Part shown: piece after piece, positions 1 through 5,453 of the stretch
Position numbering within the stretch: the stretch's first letter is position 1
Layout of the letters: each line of letters opens with the position of its first letter
Source of the DNA: an uncultured bacterium
GTDB taxonomy: Bacteria > Bdellovibrionota_C > UBA2361 > SZUA-149 > CALKYB01
Assembly (NCBI GenBank): GCA_938003565.1
Contig: CALKYB010000103.1
Coordinates: 1 to 5,455 of the forward strand
DNA: 5,455 nucleotides
Direction of reading: 5' to 3'
Made by a program: the position numbers and the translations under genes
Notes under the pieces: model-generated
The model's input: the letters and a program-made list of their open reading frames with translations, nothing else
What the model was told of the DNA's origin: nothing
Databases searched by the model: none

Positions 1-1270
1 AGAAATAGTCAAAATTTGTCTTAAGGAAGAGATATCTTTAACTCCTTCAGGTGCACGAACCTGTGACACCGGGTCAGGACTTAGCGATCAAGGACTACTG
101 TTCTCTACTGAGAAGTTGAGAAAAATAATCGAAATTAATGAAGATGAATGTTTTTGTGATGTCGAGCCTGGAATTTTTCTCTACGACTTGAAGGAAGCTC
201 TGGCAGAGAGAGGGTTTTTCTATCCACCGGACCCATCAAGTGAAAAAATTGCTACACTTGGTGGAACAGTCGCAACAAATGCTGGGGGGGCTCGAAGTTT
301 GAAGTACGGGCAAACCGTAAATCATGTTTTAGGCATGGAGATCATCGATGGAGATGGGAAGATCTCAAGAATCGAAAACTATCGAGGTAGTAAAAATGCG
401 ACTGGGCCAGCTTGTTTACAGAATCAGGCAGCTCAGTTTGTTGGTTCAGAGGGGATTTTTGGTCCATTTACTAGTCTTCGATTGAGAATTTATCGTGGGG
501 TTCCAGATGCCTACGCTCTTTGTATTTTCTTTGAGCTCGAATCCTCTATGCATGATTTCAGTCGTCGTGTGGTGAGTGGGGATTTTCCTAATATTTCACC
601 TCGCTCAATGGAGTTTATGGATGCTAGTTGTCTTAGACTAATTCGAGATTCGGGCAAGTTTCCTAAGTTTCCAAAAAAGGGGCAGTTTGCGGTTATATGT
701 GAGCAAGAGTACTTGGATGGTGAAAAATCTACATTGCTAGACAACTGGTTTGAGGTCTTGGAGAGGGGTGGTGCTCTTTTAGAAGAAACAATTGTTGCTG
801 ATAGTCCAGTGAAGATAAGTGAGCTTCGAGAGTTGAGACATTGTCCACCGTCTAGTACCTGGGAAATGGGTAAAGAGGTTCAAGGAAATGGAGGAAAAAA
901 GGTTTCAACTGATTGGGCTGTTCCGGTTTTGAAGTTGGAATCTATGATGAGCGAAGCGACTAAGATTTGCTCTTCATTCGGTTTCCCAGAGCAACGGGTT
1001 TTTAGATACGCCCACCTTGGAAGTGGACATCCTCATTTTAATTTTGTTTCAGAAAACCCGGAAGAGACTAGTAAGGCTTTGAAGTTGAGAGAGGAGTTGT
1101 CCAAGCTGGCTATAAAGTTTGGAGGTACGGTCGCTGGAGAGCATGGGGTCGGTAAGCTAAGAAAGGGGCTTTTTAATCTGGAGAACGATAAAGGAAAACT
1201 TAAACTCCTTCGTGCCTTAAAGGGAGTATATGATCCAAATGGGATATTTTCTCCTGGTAATATAATTTAA
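1..1270 (+). CDS. FAD-linked oxidase, GlcD / D-lactate dehydrogenase type (5' partial)
   Basis: This is the C-terminal 422 codons of a flavin oxidoreductase of the VAO/FAD_binding_4 family, in which members oxidise 2-hydroxy acids such as glycolate, D-lactate or D-2-hydroxyglutarate. The frame is open from base 2, and the codons before the TTG at 116 encode family sequence (a TPSGARTC-like pyrophosphate loop at about 41-64). The true start is therefore off the left edge. Visible landmarks are VEPG at about 164-175, GGTVATNAGG (about 260-290), GSEGIFG at 443-463 in the FAD domain, and TDWAVPV at about 908-928. The C-terminal domain has H-x6-H (HLGSGHPH, 1013-1036) and GEHGVG (Glu codon 1139-1141), the metal-ligand pattern of the D-lactate/D-2-hydroxyglutarate dehydrogenases. 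It ends in the family's DPNGIFSPG tail. The pyrophosphate loop departs from the usual RGxGTG. Substrate cannot be told. The stop codon overlaps the convergent neighbour by 4 bp. The family call is secure, the substrate is not. Confidence 0.93.
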   Translation, partial: EIVKICLKEEISLTPSGARTCDTGSGLSDQGLLFSTEKLRKIIEINEDECFCDVEPGIFLYDLKEALAERGFFYPPDPSSEKIATLGGTVATNAGGARSLKYGQTVNHVLGMEIIDGDGKISRIENYRGSKNATGPACLQNQAAQFVGSEGIFGPFTSLRLRIYRGVPDAYALCIFFELESSMHDFSRRVVSGDFPNISPRSMEFMDASCLRLIRDSGKFPKFPKKGQFAVICEQEYLDGEKSTLLDNWFEVLERGGALLEETIVADSPVKISELRELRHCPPSSTWEMGKEVQGNGGKKVSTDWAVPVLKLESMMSEATKICSSFGFPEQRVFRYAHLGSGHPHFNFVSENPEETSKALKLREELSKLAIKFGGTVAGEHGVGKLRKGLFNLENDKGKLKLLRALKGVYDPNGIFSPGNII

Positions 1271-2214
1271 CCAATGTGACTGAAGTTTTCTTTAGCGAAG
1301 GCCACTTTTTCTTCAATTGAAATCAGTTGAGGCAATGCTTCTTCAATTTTTTTCAACCTCAGAGTTAGTCCAGTTTGATTAGCTATTTGTAGGTTTAGGC
1401 CAGGTCTTGTGTTGACTTCCAGAAGTAGCGGTCCTCGATCTCGGTCTAGGACAATATCGACCCCTTGGTAGCCTAATCCAGTTAAACCATAGCTTTTTGA
1501 TGCAAGTGTAAGAAGTGTTTCCCAGTGTGGAATTATTCGGTCCATAATAGCTTTGCCAGTATCCGGATGGTCCGAGACGGTTTGATTAAACCAAACCCCA
1601 TTGAGGGTCTTGCCTTTCGCTAAATCTATTCCAACTCCAATTGCACCTTGATGTAGGTTCGCTTTTCCCCCTGAAATTTTTGTCGGGAGTCTCAAAATTG
1701 CCATGACTGGCACGCCCTTGAGGGTAACGATTCTAATATCCGGTACTCCTTTGTAGCTTACTTCAGCAAAAACTTGATCAAACCTCACCCTATACTCAAT
1801 CATTGCTTGGTCAGGACGAGAACCTAAGCTAAACAAGCCATGGAGAATATTCGCAACATGGTGTTGTAAGTCTCTTCTAGATATAAACTTTCCAGAAATG
1901 TCCAAATAGCCGTCATCTTGAATCTCAGTGATTACAGTGATTCCTTCTCCGCCACAGCCGCGGCAAGGTTTTATGACAAAATCATTTTTATCCGCGACGA
2001 TACTACGCAGTGATTTAAGTTCACCAACTGAGGAGATGGTTCCGTATAGATCCGGAACTTCGATTCCTGCTTCTGAGGCTAGTTCTTTTGTTCTAATTTT
2101 GTTGTCAGCAAGTGGGTAGAGCTTTCTAGGATTGTATTTAAGAACATAATCTATATTTCTAGAGTTGATACCAAGAATGCCAGCTTTTTTAAGTTTTTTT
2201 AATGTTGAAAACAT
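1267..2214 (-). CDS. RimK-like ATP-grasp amidoligase (alpha-L-glutamate ligase-like protein)
   Basis: A 315-residue cytoplasmic ATP-grasp enzyme with no signal peptide or membrane segment. It resembles the 'alpha-L-glutamate ligase-like' family that travels with 7TM-transglutaminase proteins. Enzymes of this fold use ATP to activate a carboxylate as acyl-phosphate and join it to an amine. Visible features are the family N-terminus GILGINSRN (12-20), NPRKLYPLADNK (28-39), the nucleotide-binding lysine in FVIKP (Lys82), the glycine-rich loop GCGGEG (86-91), MIEY (Glu140), DIRIV (159-163), GAIGVGIDL (190-198) and the Mg-binding LEVNTRPGL (Glu266, Asn268). All key ATP-grasp positions are present, so it should be active. 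The ATG at 2214 lies 5 bp after the stop of the transglutaminase-7TM gene, and I see no clear Shine-Dalgarno sequence, which suggests translational coupling. It is the last gene of the operon and overlaps the convergent FAD oxidase by 4 bp. The amino acid or peptide ligated is unknown, and glutamate should not be assumed. Confidence 0.92.
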   Translation of the reverse strand: MFSTLKKLKKAGILGINSRNIDYVLKYNPRKLYPLADNKIRTKELASEAGIEVPDLYGTISSVGELKSLRSIVADKNDFVIKPCRGCGGEGITVITEIQDDGYLDISGKFISRRDLQHHVANILHGLFSLGSRPDQAMIEYRVRFDQVFAEVSYKGVPDIRIVTLKGVPVMAILRLPTKISGGKANLHQGAIGVGIDLAKGKTLNGVWFNQTVSDHPDTGKAIMDRIIPHWETLLTLASKSYGLTGLGYQGVDIVLDRDRGPLLLEVNTRPGLNLQIANQTGLTLRLKKIEEALPQLISIEEKVAFAKENFSHIG

Positions 2215-2219
2215 AGCAA

Positions 2220-3770
2220 CTAGGATATTTCTCTAAAACGAAAAAATTCTGTTAGTCGGTATCCCTTGTATCTTCCAAGAGCGATGGAAAGTCCTAAAAC
2301 AATCAAAAGTAACTCAGGAAAGCTAAAAAAGAGATACTCCAGCTGTCTACTAATAACAATTAAGTAGGTAAGTGCTGCGACTATTAAACTCCCAATTCCT
2401 TGTTGCAAAGCCTCTCGGGCTCCTGCTTCTTCCCAAACAACTGACATTCTTTCAATAGTCATGGTGATGATAACTAAAGGGAAAAGAGCAACAGAAAAAG
2501 CAGGATCTATATTAAAATACTGGCCGAGAAAAGCGAACATCAAAATAGCGATAATCACCAAGGTTAGAGTTGCGGTCAATCTTGGAACGAGAAGAAGCTT
2601 TAGTCTTTCCAGGTAAAATCTAATGAAAAGCCCGAAAGAAACTATGCTACTGAAGAGAACAATACCCCAGAAAAGTTGAGTTTCCCTAAACGATAAGGCG
2701 ATTAGCACGGGCATGAATGTACCAAACGTTTTTAGTCCAATTACATTGCGTAAAAAAGCAACAAAGAGGGCACCTAAGGGTATGAGCAATAGTTGTCTGT
2801 AAACTGCTTGGGTTTGGACTGGGAGTGAGGAGATTGAGAAAGCTCCAAGTGATTTTTCTTTCAATCTATTCTTTTTAACTGCTGCTGCAATCCCTGGAGA
2901 ATCTTCGCGACTGATCGAGATGAGGGTTTTAACGCGCTTAGAATCGAAGGCATCAACGATGCCTTTAGTGCCAGTTTTCCAAAGAAAAGTATTCTTTGGA
3001 GATTCCCACACATATCTTGAAGGGTCAAAGTCTAACCATTTTCCGCCGTGGTAAACTTGAATCCAGTAGACGAAAGATGCGTCTCTTTGAGGTTTGGTTA
3101 GCTTCAACCCTCTAGCTAAACGAGCTGGAATATTTTTGGCTGCAAGTATTCTGGTTACAGCAGTTAGTTTGAATTTTAGAGATTCGTTTTTTCCGAAGAT
3201 AGATTTAAAATCTTCGCTTGGATTTTCGCTAAGAGCTTCTTCCAGAAGCGCTTTAGCTAAAGGTTTTCGATAACTGTGGACTTTTCTTAGCCGCTTGTAA
3301 ATTCGCTCTCCGATTAAGCGATTCTTTTCTTTTTCAAAAGGCTTAACTAATTTTGGTTCACGAGGACTTTCCTTTCTAGAAGAAACCTCTAAAAGTTGTT
3401 TTCTTTTGGCTTCATCTCTACTTAGTGTTTTAATTTGCGCCCGATAGTAAAGGTTGTTGGTGCGAGTGGTTTTCTTGCTACTCCACCTAGCCAGTTTTCT
3501 TCCTTTTTCACTAAGGGTTGCCAAGGCGAAATCGTCGGAGAGAAAATTCTCGTTTTCGATATGGTATTTGCCATTATCTAGAGGTAGGGACATAGCAATG
3601 GAAGGTTTTTTGTCACTTGGAGAAACGGTGACTTTACTTTCAATGAGCCAGCCTTCACCTGAAAAATCTGGAAAAAGAGGAACTCCTATTTTGAAGTGAT
3701 GGTACGACATTAACCCCAGGCCCAGGGCTAGAAGAAAGCAAACTAAAGGTGTTACACTACTTTTTATCAA
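2220..3770 (-). CDS. Inactive transglutaminase-like domain fused to seven transmembrane helices (UUP1-type membrane protein)
   Basis: A 516-residue inner-membrane protein. An N-terminal anchor (about 7-23) is followed by a large soluble, basic, probably periplasmic region (about 30-315) and seven hydrophobic segments (about 322-340, 347-362, 365-385, 393-415, 424-437, 455-475, 478-498). The positively charged C-terminus (about 500-513) fits a cytoplasmic end. The soluble part carries a transglutaminase-like core: AAKNIPARLARG (210-221), then YWIQVY and WLDFDP (235-250). The nucleophilic Cys expected before the IPAR segment is absent, and the His of the usual HAW motif reads Val-Tyr-Trp (234-236). 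Only the Asp (249) remains, as expected for the inactive family. The membrane part shows the family's conserved GTFMPVLIALSF, LLLVPRL, LFPLVIITMTIERM and WEEAG segments. The start is TTG at 3770 with AGGT 8 bases upstream. The next in-frame stop is at 3789-3791 with no ATG between, and the first internal Met (21) would delete the anchor. Function is unknown, possibly transport or scaffolding for the ligase product. Confidence 0.9.
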   Translation of the reverse strand: MIKSSVTPLVCFLLALGLGLMSYHHFKIGVPLFPDFSGEGWLIESKVTVSPSDKKPSIAMSLPLDNGKYHIENENFLSDDFALATLSEKGRKLARWSSKKTTRTNNLYYRAQIKTLSRDEAKRKQLLEVSSRKESPREPKLVKPFEKEKNRLIGERIYKRLRKVHSYRKPLAKALLEEALSENPSEDFKSIFGKNESLKFKLTAVTRILAAKNIPARLARGLKLTKPQRDASFVYWIQVYHGGKWLDFDPSRYVWESPKNTFLWKTGTKGIVDAFDSKRVKTLISISREDSPGIAAAVKKNRLKEKSLGAFSISSLPVQTQAVYRQLLLIPLGALFVAFLRNVIGLKTFGTFMPVLIALSFRETQLFWGIVLFSSIVSFGLFIRFYLERLKLLLVPRLTATLTLVIIAILMFAFLGQYFNIDPAFSVALFPLVIITMTIERMSVVWEEAGAREALQQGIGSLIVAALTYLIVISRQLEYLFFSFPELLLIVLGLSIALGRYKGYRLTEFFRFREIS

Positions 3771-3778
3771 AATATTTG

Positions 3779-3782
3779 ACCT
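3779..3782 (-). promoter_or_regulatory. Ribosome binding site supporting the TTG start of the transglutaminase-7TM gene
   Basis: AGGT on the - strand lies 8 bases before TTG at 3770. No ATG or GTG occurs between the upstream in-frame stop (TAA, 3789-3791) and this TTG. The N-terminal anchor encoded right after it is needed for the family architecture, so this site decides the start. Confidence 0.5.
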
Positions 3783-3803
3783 GTTATGTTATTTATAACT
3801 TTA

Positions 3804-3831
3804 GAGCCTAATCAGACTTACAGTTAGGCTC
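3804..3831 (-). repeat. Perfect 8-bp inverted repeat (mRNA hairpin) over the retropepsin stop codon
   Basis: GAGCCTAA (3804-3811) and TTAGGCTC (3824-3831) are perfect complements around a 12-base loop. In the operon mRNA this puts the end of the retropepsin gene, including its stop codon (3810-3808), in a stem just upstream of the transglutaminase-7TM ribosome binding site. No run of T follows on the transcribed strand (TAAAGTTAT), so it does not look like a standard intrinsic terminator. It could be an mRNA processing or stability element, or chance. Confidence 0.4.
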
Positions 3832-4350
3832 AGTTGTATAGGTTCGAGAAGGGTCTAGAACTACATGGGCTGATAGAAAACTCCTGCCGACTAAAAGGGG
3901 GTATGCAAAGTTTGATCGATCCGCAAGGTTGACGTCGACTTCAGAGTACTTACTACCAAGACAGAGTCCTAACCTCACAACGGGACGGACCTGCGATTTT
4001 CCCTTAACTCTTTTTATTCTGGTTTGTTTAATTACGGGGAGTTCTATGGTTTTTTCTTTTTTCTCCCTATTTTTAATCTTAAACTTAACCCAAGTCTGAC
4101 CTTTTCGCTTAAATTTTTTAATATCTTGAGCATTTAGGGAGCAGTTGTCTGCTCCGGTGTCTAGTTTTGCTTCAAGTGTTATATTGCTGGGGCTTAGTTT
4201 CACTTTTTCAATCCAGCCCACTAAATCTTTTTCTAAATTATTATTTTCTTCTTCCAGCTCGGAGGTGGCAGATTCCGCTTCTGCAAAGCCCAGCAGAGGT
4301 GTTGTGAGAAAACTTAGTAAGATTAGTAAAACTTTAATCTTATACATCAT
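3808..4350 (-). CDS. Periplasmic retropepsin-like aspartic protease with intact DTGA ('ATP-dependent zinc protease' family)
   Basis: A 180-residue protein of the family usually labelled 'ATP-dependent zinc protease' (RimK/LysX-associated). The label misleads: the sequence shows no HExxH zinc site, but it has the retropepsin-type motif LDTGAD (Asp64-Thr65-Gly66-Ala67). Retropepsins work as dimers with one Asp from each chain. A Sec signal peptide is visible (basic start, hydrophobic 7-20, likely cleavage after GFA at 23). An acidic linker (24-42) precedes the domain, which starts at VGWIEKVK (44-51). Conserved family positions include LADRSNF (142-148) and LLVGRSFL (152-159). Cys130 and Cys177 match a cysteine pair in the neighbouring paralogue. 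Two consecutive ATG codons (4350, 4347) are possible starts, and no clear Shine-Dalgarno sequence precedes them. It lies 43 bp after the paralogue and 37 bp before the transglutaminase-7TM gene. Its substrate is unknown. Confidence 0.9.
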   Translation of the reverse strand: MMYKIKVLLILLSFLTTPLLGFAEAESATSELEEENNNLEKDLVGWIEKVKLSPSNITLEAKLDTGADNCSLNAQDIKKFKRKGQTWVKFKIKNREKKEKTIELPVIKQTRIKRVKGKSQVRPVVRLGLCLGSKYSEVDVNLADRSNFAYPLLVGRSFLSAHVVLDPSRTYTTEPNCKSD

Positions 4351-4393
4351 ATCTAGGCGAACCGGGGTGCGTAAAGAAAGCTCGTAAAAGAAT

Positions 4394-4969
4394 CTATCTA
4401 CAGCTGGGTTTGACTGTGTAAGACAGAGAAGGATCTATTGTTAGATTTCCAGCAAGGAAAGACCTGCCAATAAGCAATTCATACTCAAAGCCAGTTCGAT
4501 CAGCAATAGTTACTTCCTCCTCAAGAAATGTATTACCCACGCATAGCTCTAGTTTAATTGTGAAGCGTTCTATGGGGTCGTTGCCCGGACGCTTAATTTT
4601 AGCGATGCGAATCAATTTTCTCTTTAGGGTTTGTTTTTTTCCTTTACGGTCAACAAGGTCAAATTTTATCCATTTTTCACCCTTCTTTTTAAAAGACTTT
4701 ACATTCTCTGCCCCAATAGAAGATGTTTCAGTACCTGGAGCTAGTTTAGCGTGCATTACCAAATTTTCTGGTTCTATCTTAACTTTCTCAATCCAACCTA
4801 CCATCATTTTTTCCTTTGTTTCGGTAGTGTGGATTGTCACGTCTCCAGCAACGGTAGTTTCAGATTTTTTCTTCCCCTCTTCTTTTTCAAGAGCGAATAC
4901 TGAGGAGTGTATCAGCAATAGGAAAGCTGATAATATTACTGGAAATGATGAACTGGAATGGGCTTTCAT
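4394..4969 (-). CDS. Retropepsin-like paralogue lacking the catalytic Asp (predicted pseudoprotease), first gene of the operon
   Basis: A 191-residue secreted paralogue of the downstream retropepsin-like protein. The signal peptide has a hydrophobic core at about 9-20 and likely cleavage after VFA (26). A lysine- and threonine-rich linker (27-55) precedes the domain, which starts at VGWIEKVK (57-64). From there to the last Cys (190) it aligns with its neighbour over 134 residues without a gap, at roughly 40% identity by hand count. At the active-site position it reads Ala77-Pro78-Gly79-Thr80 (codons GCT CCA GGT ACT) in place of Asp-Thr-Gly-Ala, so aspartyl protease activity is not expected. 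The rest of the fold signature is kept: TSSI after the site, IADRTGF (155-161), LLIGRSFL (165-172), DPS (179-181), and the Cys143/Cys190 pair. The frame is intact and has the best ribosome binding site of the operon (AGGA, 6 bases before the ATG), so it looks like a maintained pseudoenzyme, not a decaying gene. A role as partner, inhibitor or binding subunit of the active copy is inference. Confidence 0.88.
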   Translation of the reverse strand: MKAHSSSSFPVILSAFLLLIHSSVFALEKEEGKKKSETTVAGDVTIHTTETKEKMMVGWIEKVKIEPENLVMHAKLAPGTETSSIGAENVKSFKKKGEKWIKFDLVDRKGKKQTLKRKLIRIAKIKRPGNDPIERFTIKLELCVGNTFLEEEVTIADRTGFEYELLIGRSFLAGNLTIDPSLSYTVKPSCR

Positions 4970-5126
4970 TGCTTGTCCTAAATAACTAATGTCCGATATA
5001 GGTATCTTGAGTGCTTAGTCTTTATAATAACTCTGAACAGTCGAAAAATCCATCTACTTGGAAGTTTAACTAACACCTGCTTTCATAATTCTTGATTGCA
5101 TAGTTTAACCATAAAAGTCGATTTGA
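4970..5126. promoter_or_regulatory. Divergent intergenic region with the promoters of the protease-ligase operon and the DksA-like gene
   Basis: This 157-bp AT-rich gap separates two divergent starts, so it should hold both promoters. For the rightward gene, CATAAT at 5084-5089 with TTGGAA at 5059-5064 (19-bp spacing) is a possible weak sigma-70 pair. A perfect TATAAT on the + strand (5023-5028) has no convincing -35. The same AT-rich block reads TTATTATAAA on the - strand and could serve as the operon's -10, also without a good -35. AGTTTAAC occurs twice in direct orientation (5063-5070 and 5102-5109). That there is promoter activity follows from the gene layout. The exact boxes are guesses. 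Confidence 0.45.
4976..4979 (-). promoter_or_regulatory. Ribosome binding site of the pseudoprotease gene
   Basis: AGGA on the - strand, 6 bases before the ATG at 4969. It is the clearest Shine-Dalgarno sequence in the operon and supports this start for the first gene. The second and fourth genes lack a comparable site. Confidence 0.6.
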
Positions 5127-5453
5127 ATGAAGCTCGATGACCAAAAGAAACTACTTGAAGAAATTCACCTTGTTACAGAGGAAATCGAACGTCTGAAGCC
5201 TCAAACTTTGCCGGTCAAGCCAGACAGATCTATTGGTCGTTTGACGAGTTTGGAGGCAATAAATGCAAAAAGTATTGCAGAAGCTAACCTTAGCTCGGCG
5301 GAGCTACGGTTGCGGCGAATGGTAATTATTCTTGAAATGATTAATAAAGGAGACAAGGAGGTAGGGCTTTGTGGTGAAGAGATTCCCTTGGCTCGGTTAC
5401 TTGCGCGTCCGGAGATTACTCGTTGTGTTGAGTGTGCTGAAAATGAGGATTAG
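5127..5453 (+). CDS. Small TraR/DksA-like protein with a degenerate (three-cysteine) zinc finger
   Basis: A 108-residue protein of the stand-alone short DksA/TraR type. Relatives bind RNA polymerase through the secondary channel and modulate transcription initiation. It has two helical stretches predicted to pair as a coiled coil (about 2-25 and 42-74), with the subfamily's GRL-x3-(D/E)A turn motif (GRLTSLEAINA, 37-47; Glu43 where Asp is common). It ends in a finger with EEIPLARLLARPEITRCVEC (84-103). Relatives usually read G-x-C-x-x-C-G-E-x-I. Here it is GLCGEEI (80-86), three residues shorter, leaving Cys82, Cys100 and Cys103 only. The ATG at 5127 directly follows an in-frame TGA at 5124-5126, so no longer form exists in this frame. 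The ribosome binding site is weak (AAAAG about 9 bases upstream). It is divergent from the protease operon across 157 bp. The family call is good. Whether it binds zinc or polymerase is open. Confidence 0.87.
   Translation: MKLDDQKKLLEEIHLVTEEIERLKPQTLPVKPDRSIGRLTSLEAINAKSIAEANLSSAELRLRRMVIILEMINKGDKEVGLCGEEIPLARLLARPEITRCVECAENED

Noticed and set aside
116..118. TTG at 116 as the start of the FAD oxidase
   Set aside because: The frame is open back to base 2 and the upstream codons encode conserved FAD-domain sequence, so this TTG is an internal Leu and the gene is truncated by the window edge.
284..290. Run of seven G in the FAD oxidase as a phase-variation tract or frameshift
   Set aside because: The frame is intact through the conserved NAGG-A-R-S motif and the tract is short, encoded by ordinary GGG GGG codons. 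No sign of a broken or switching gene.
511..744. 77-codon - strand open frame within the FAD oxidase
   Set aside because: Antisense shadow with no motif; the + strand frame carries clear family motifs.
1271..1320. Intrinsic terminator just after the convergent stop codons
   Set aside because: T-runs are present on the + strand but I could not find a stable stem directly before them.
1928..2119. 63-codon + strand open frame within the ATP-grasp gene
   Set aside because: Lies opposite the conserved glycine-rich loop region of the ATP-grasp gene and has no independent support.
3454..3699. 81-codon + strand open frame within the transglutaminase-7TM gene
   Set aside because: No domain and no ribosome binding site of note; opposite strand of a well-supported membrane protein gene.
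3808..4350. Zinc metalloprotease function implied by the usual family name
   Set aside because: No HExxH or other zinc site is visible, while a DTGA aspartyl motif is. The name is treated as a misnomer.
4145..4387. 80-codon + strand open frame over the retropepsin gene and the 43-bp gap
   Set aside because: Low-complexity, Ser-rich translation with no domain; antisense shadow of a well-supported gene.
4560..4985. 141-codon open frame on the + strand antisense to the pseudoprotease gene
   Set aside because: It has no recognisable domain and lies wholly over a gene with a signal peptide, conserved motifs and a good ribosome binding site. It also extends into the promoter region. Best explained as a shadow frame.
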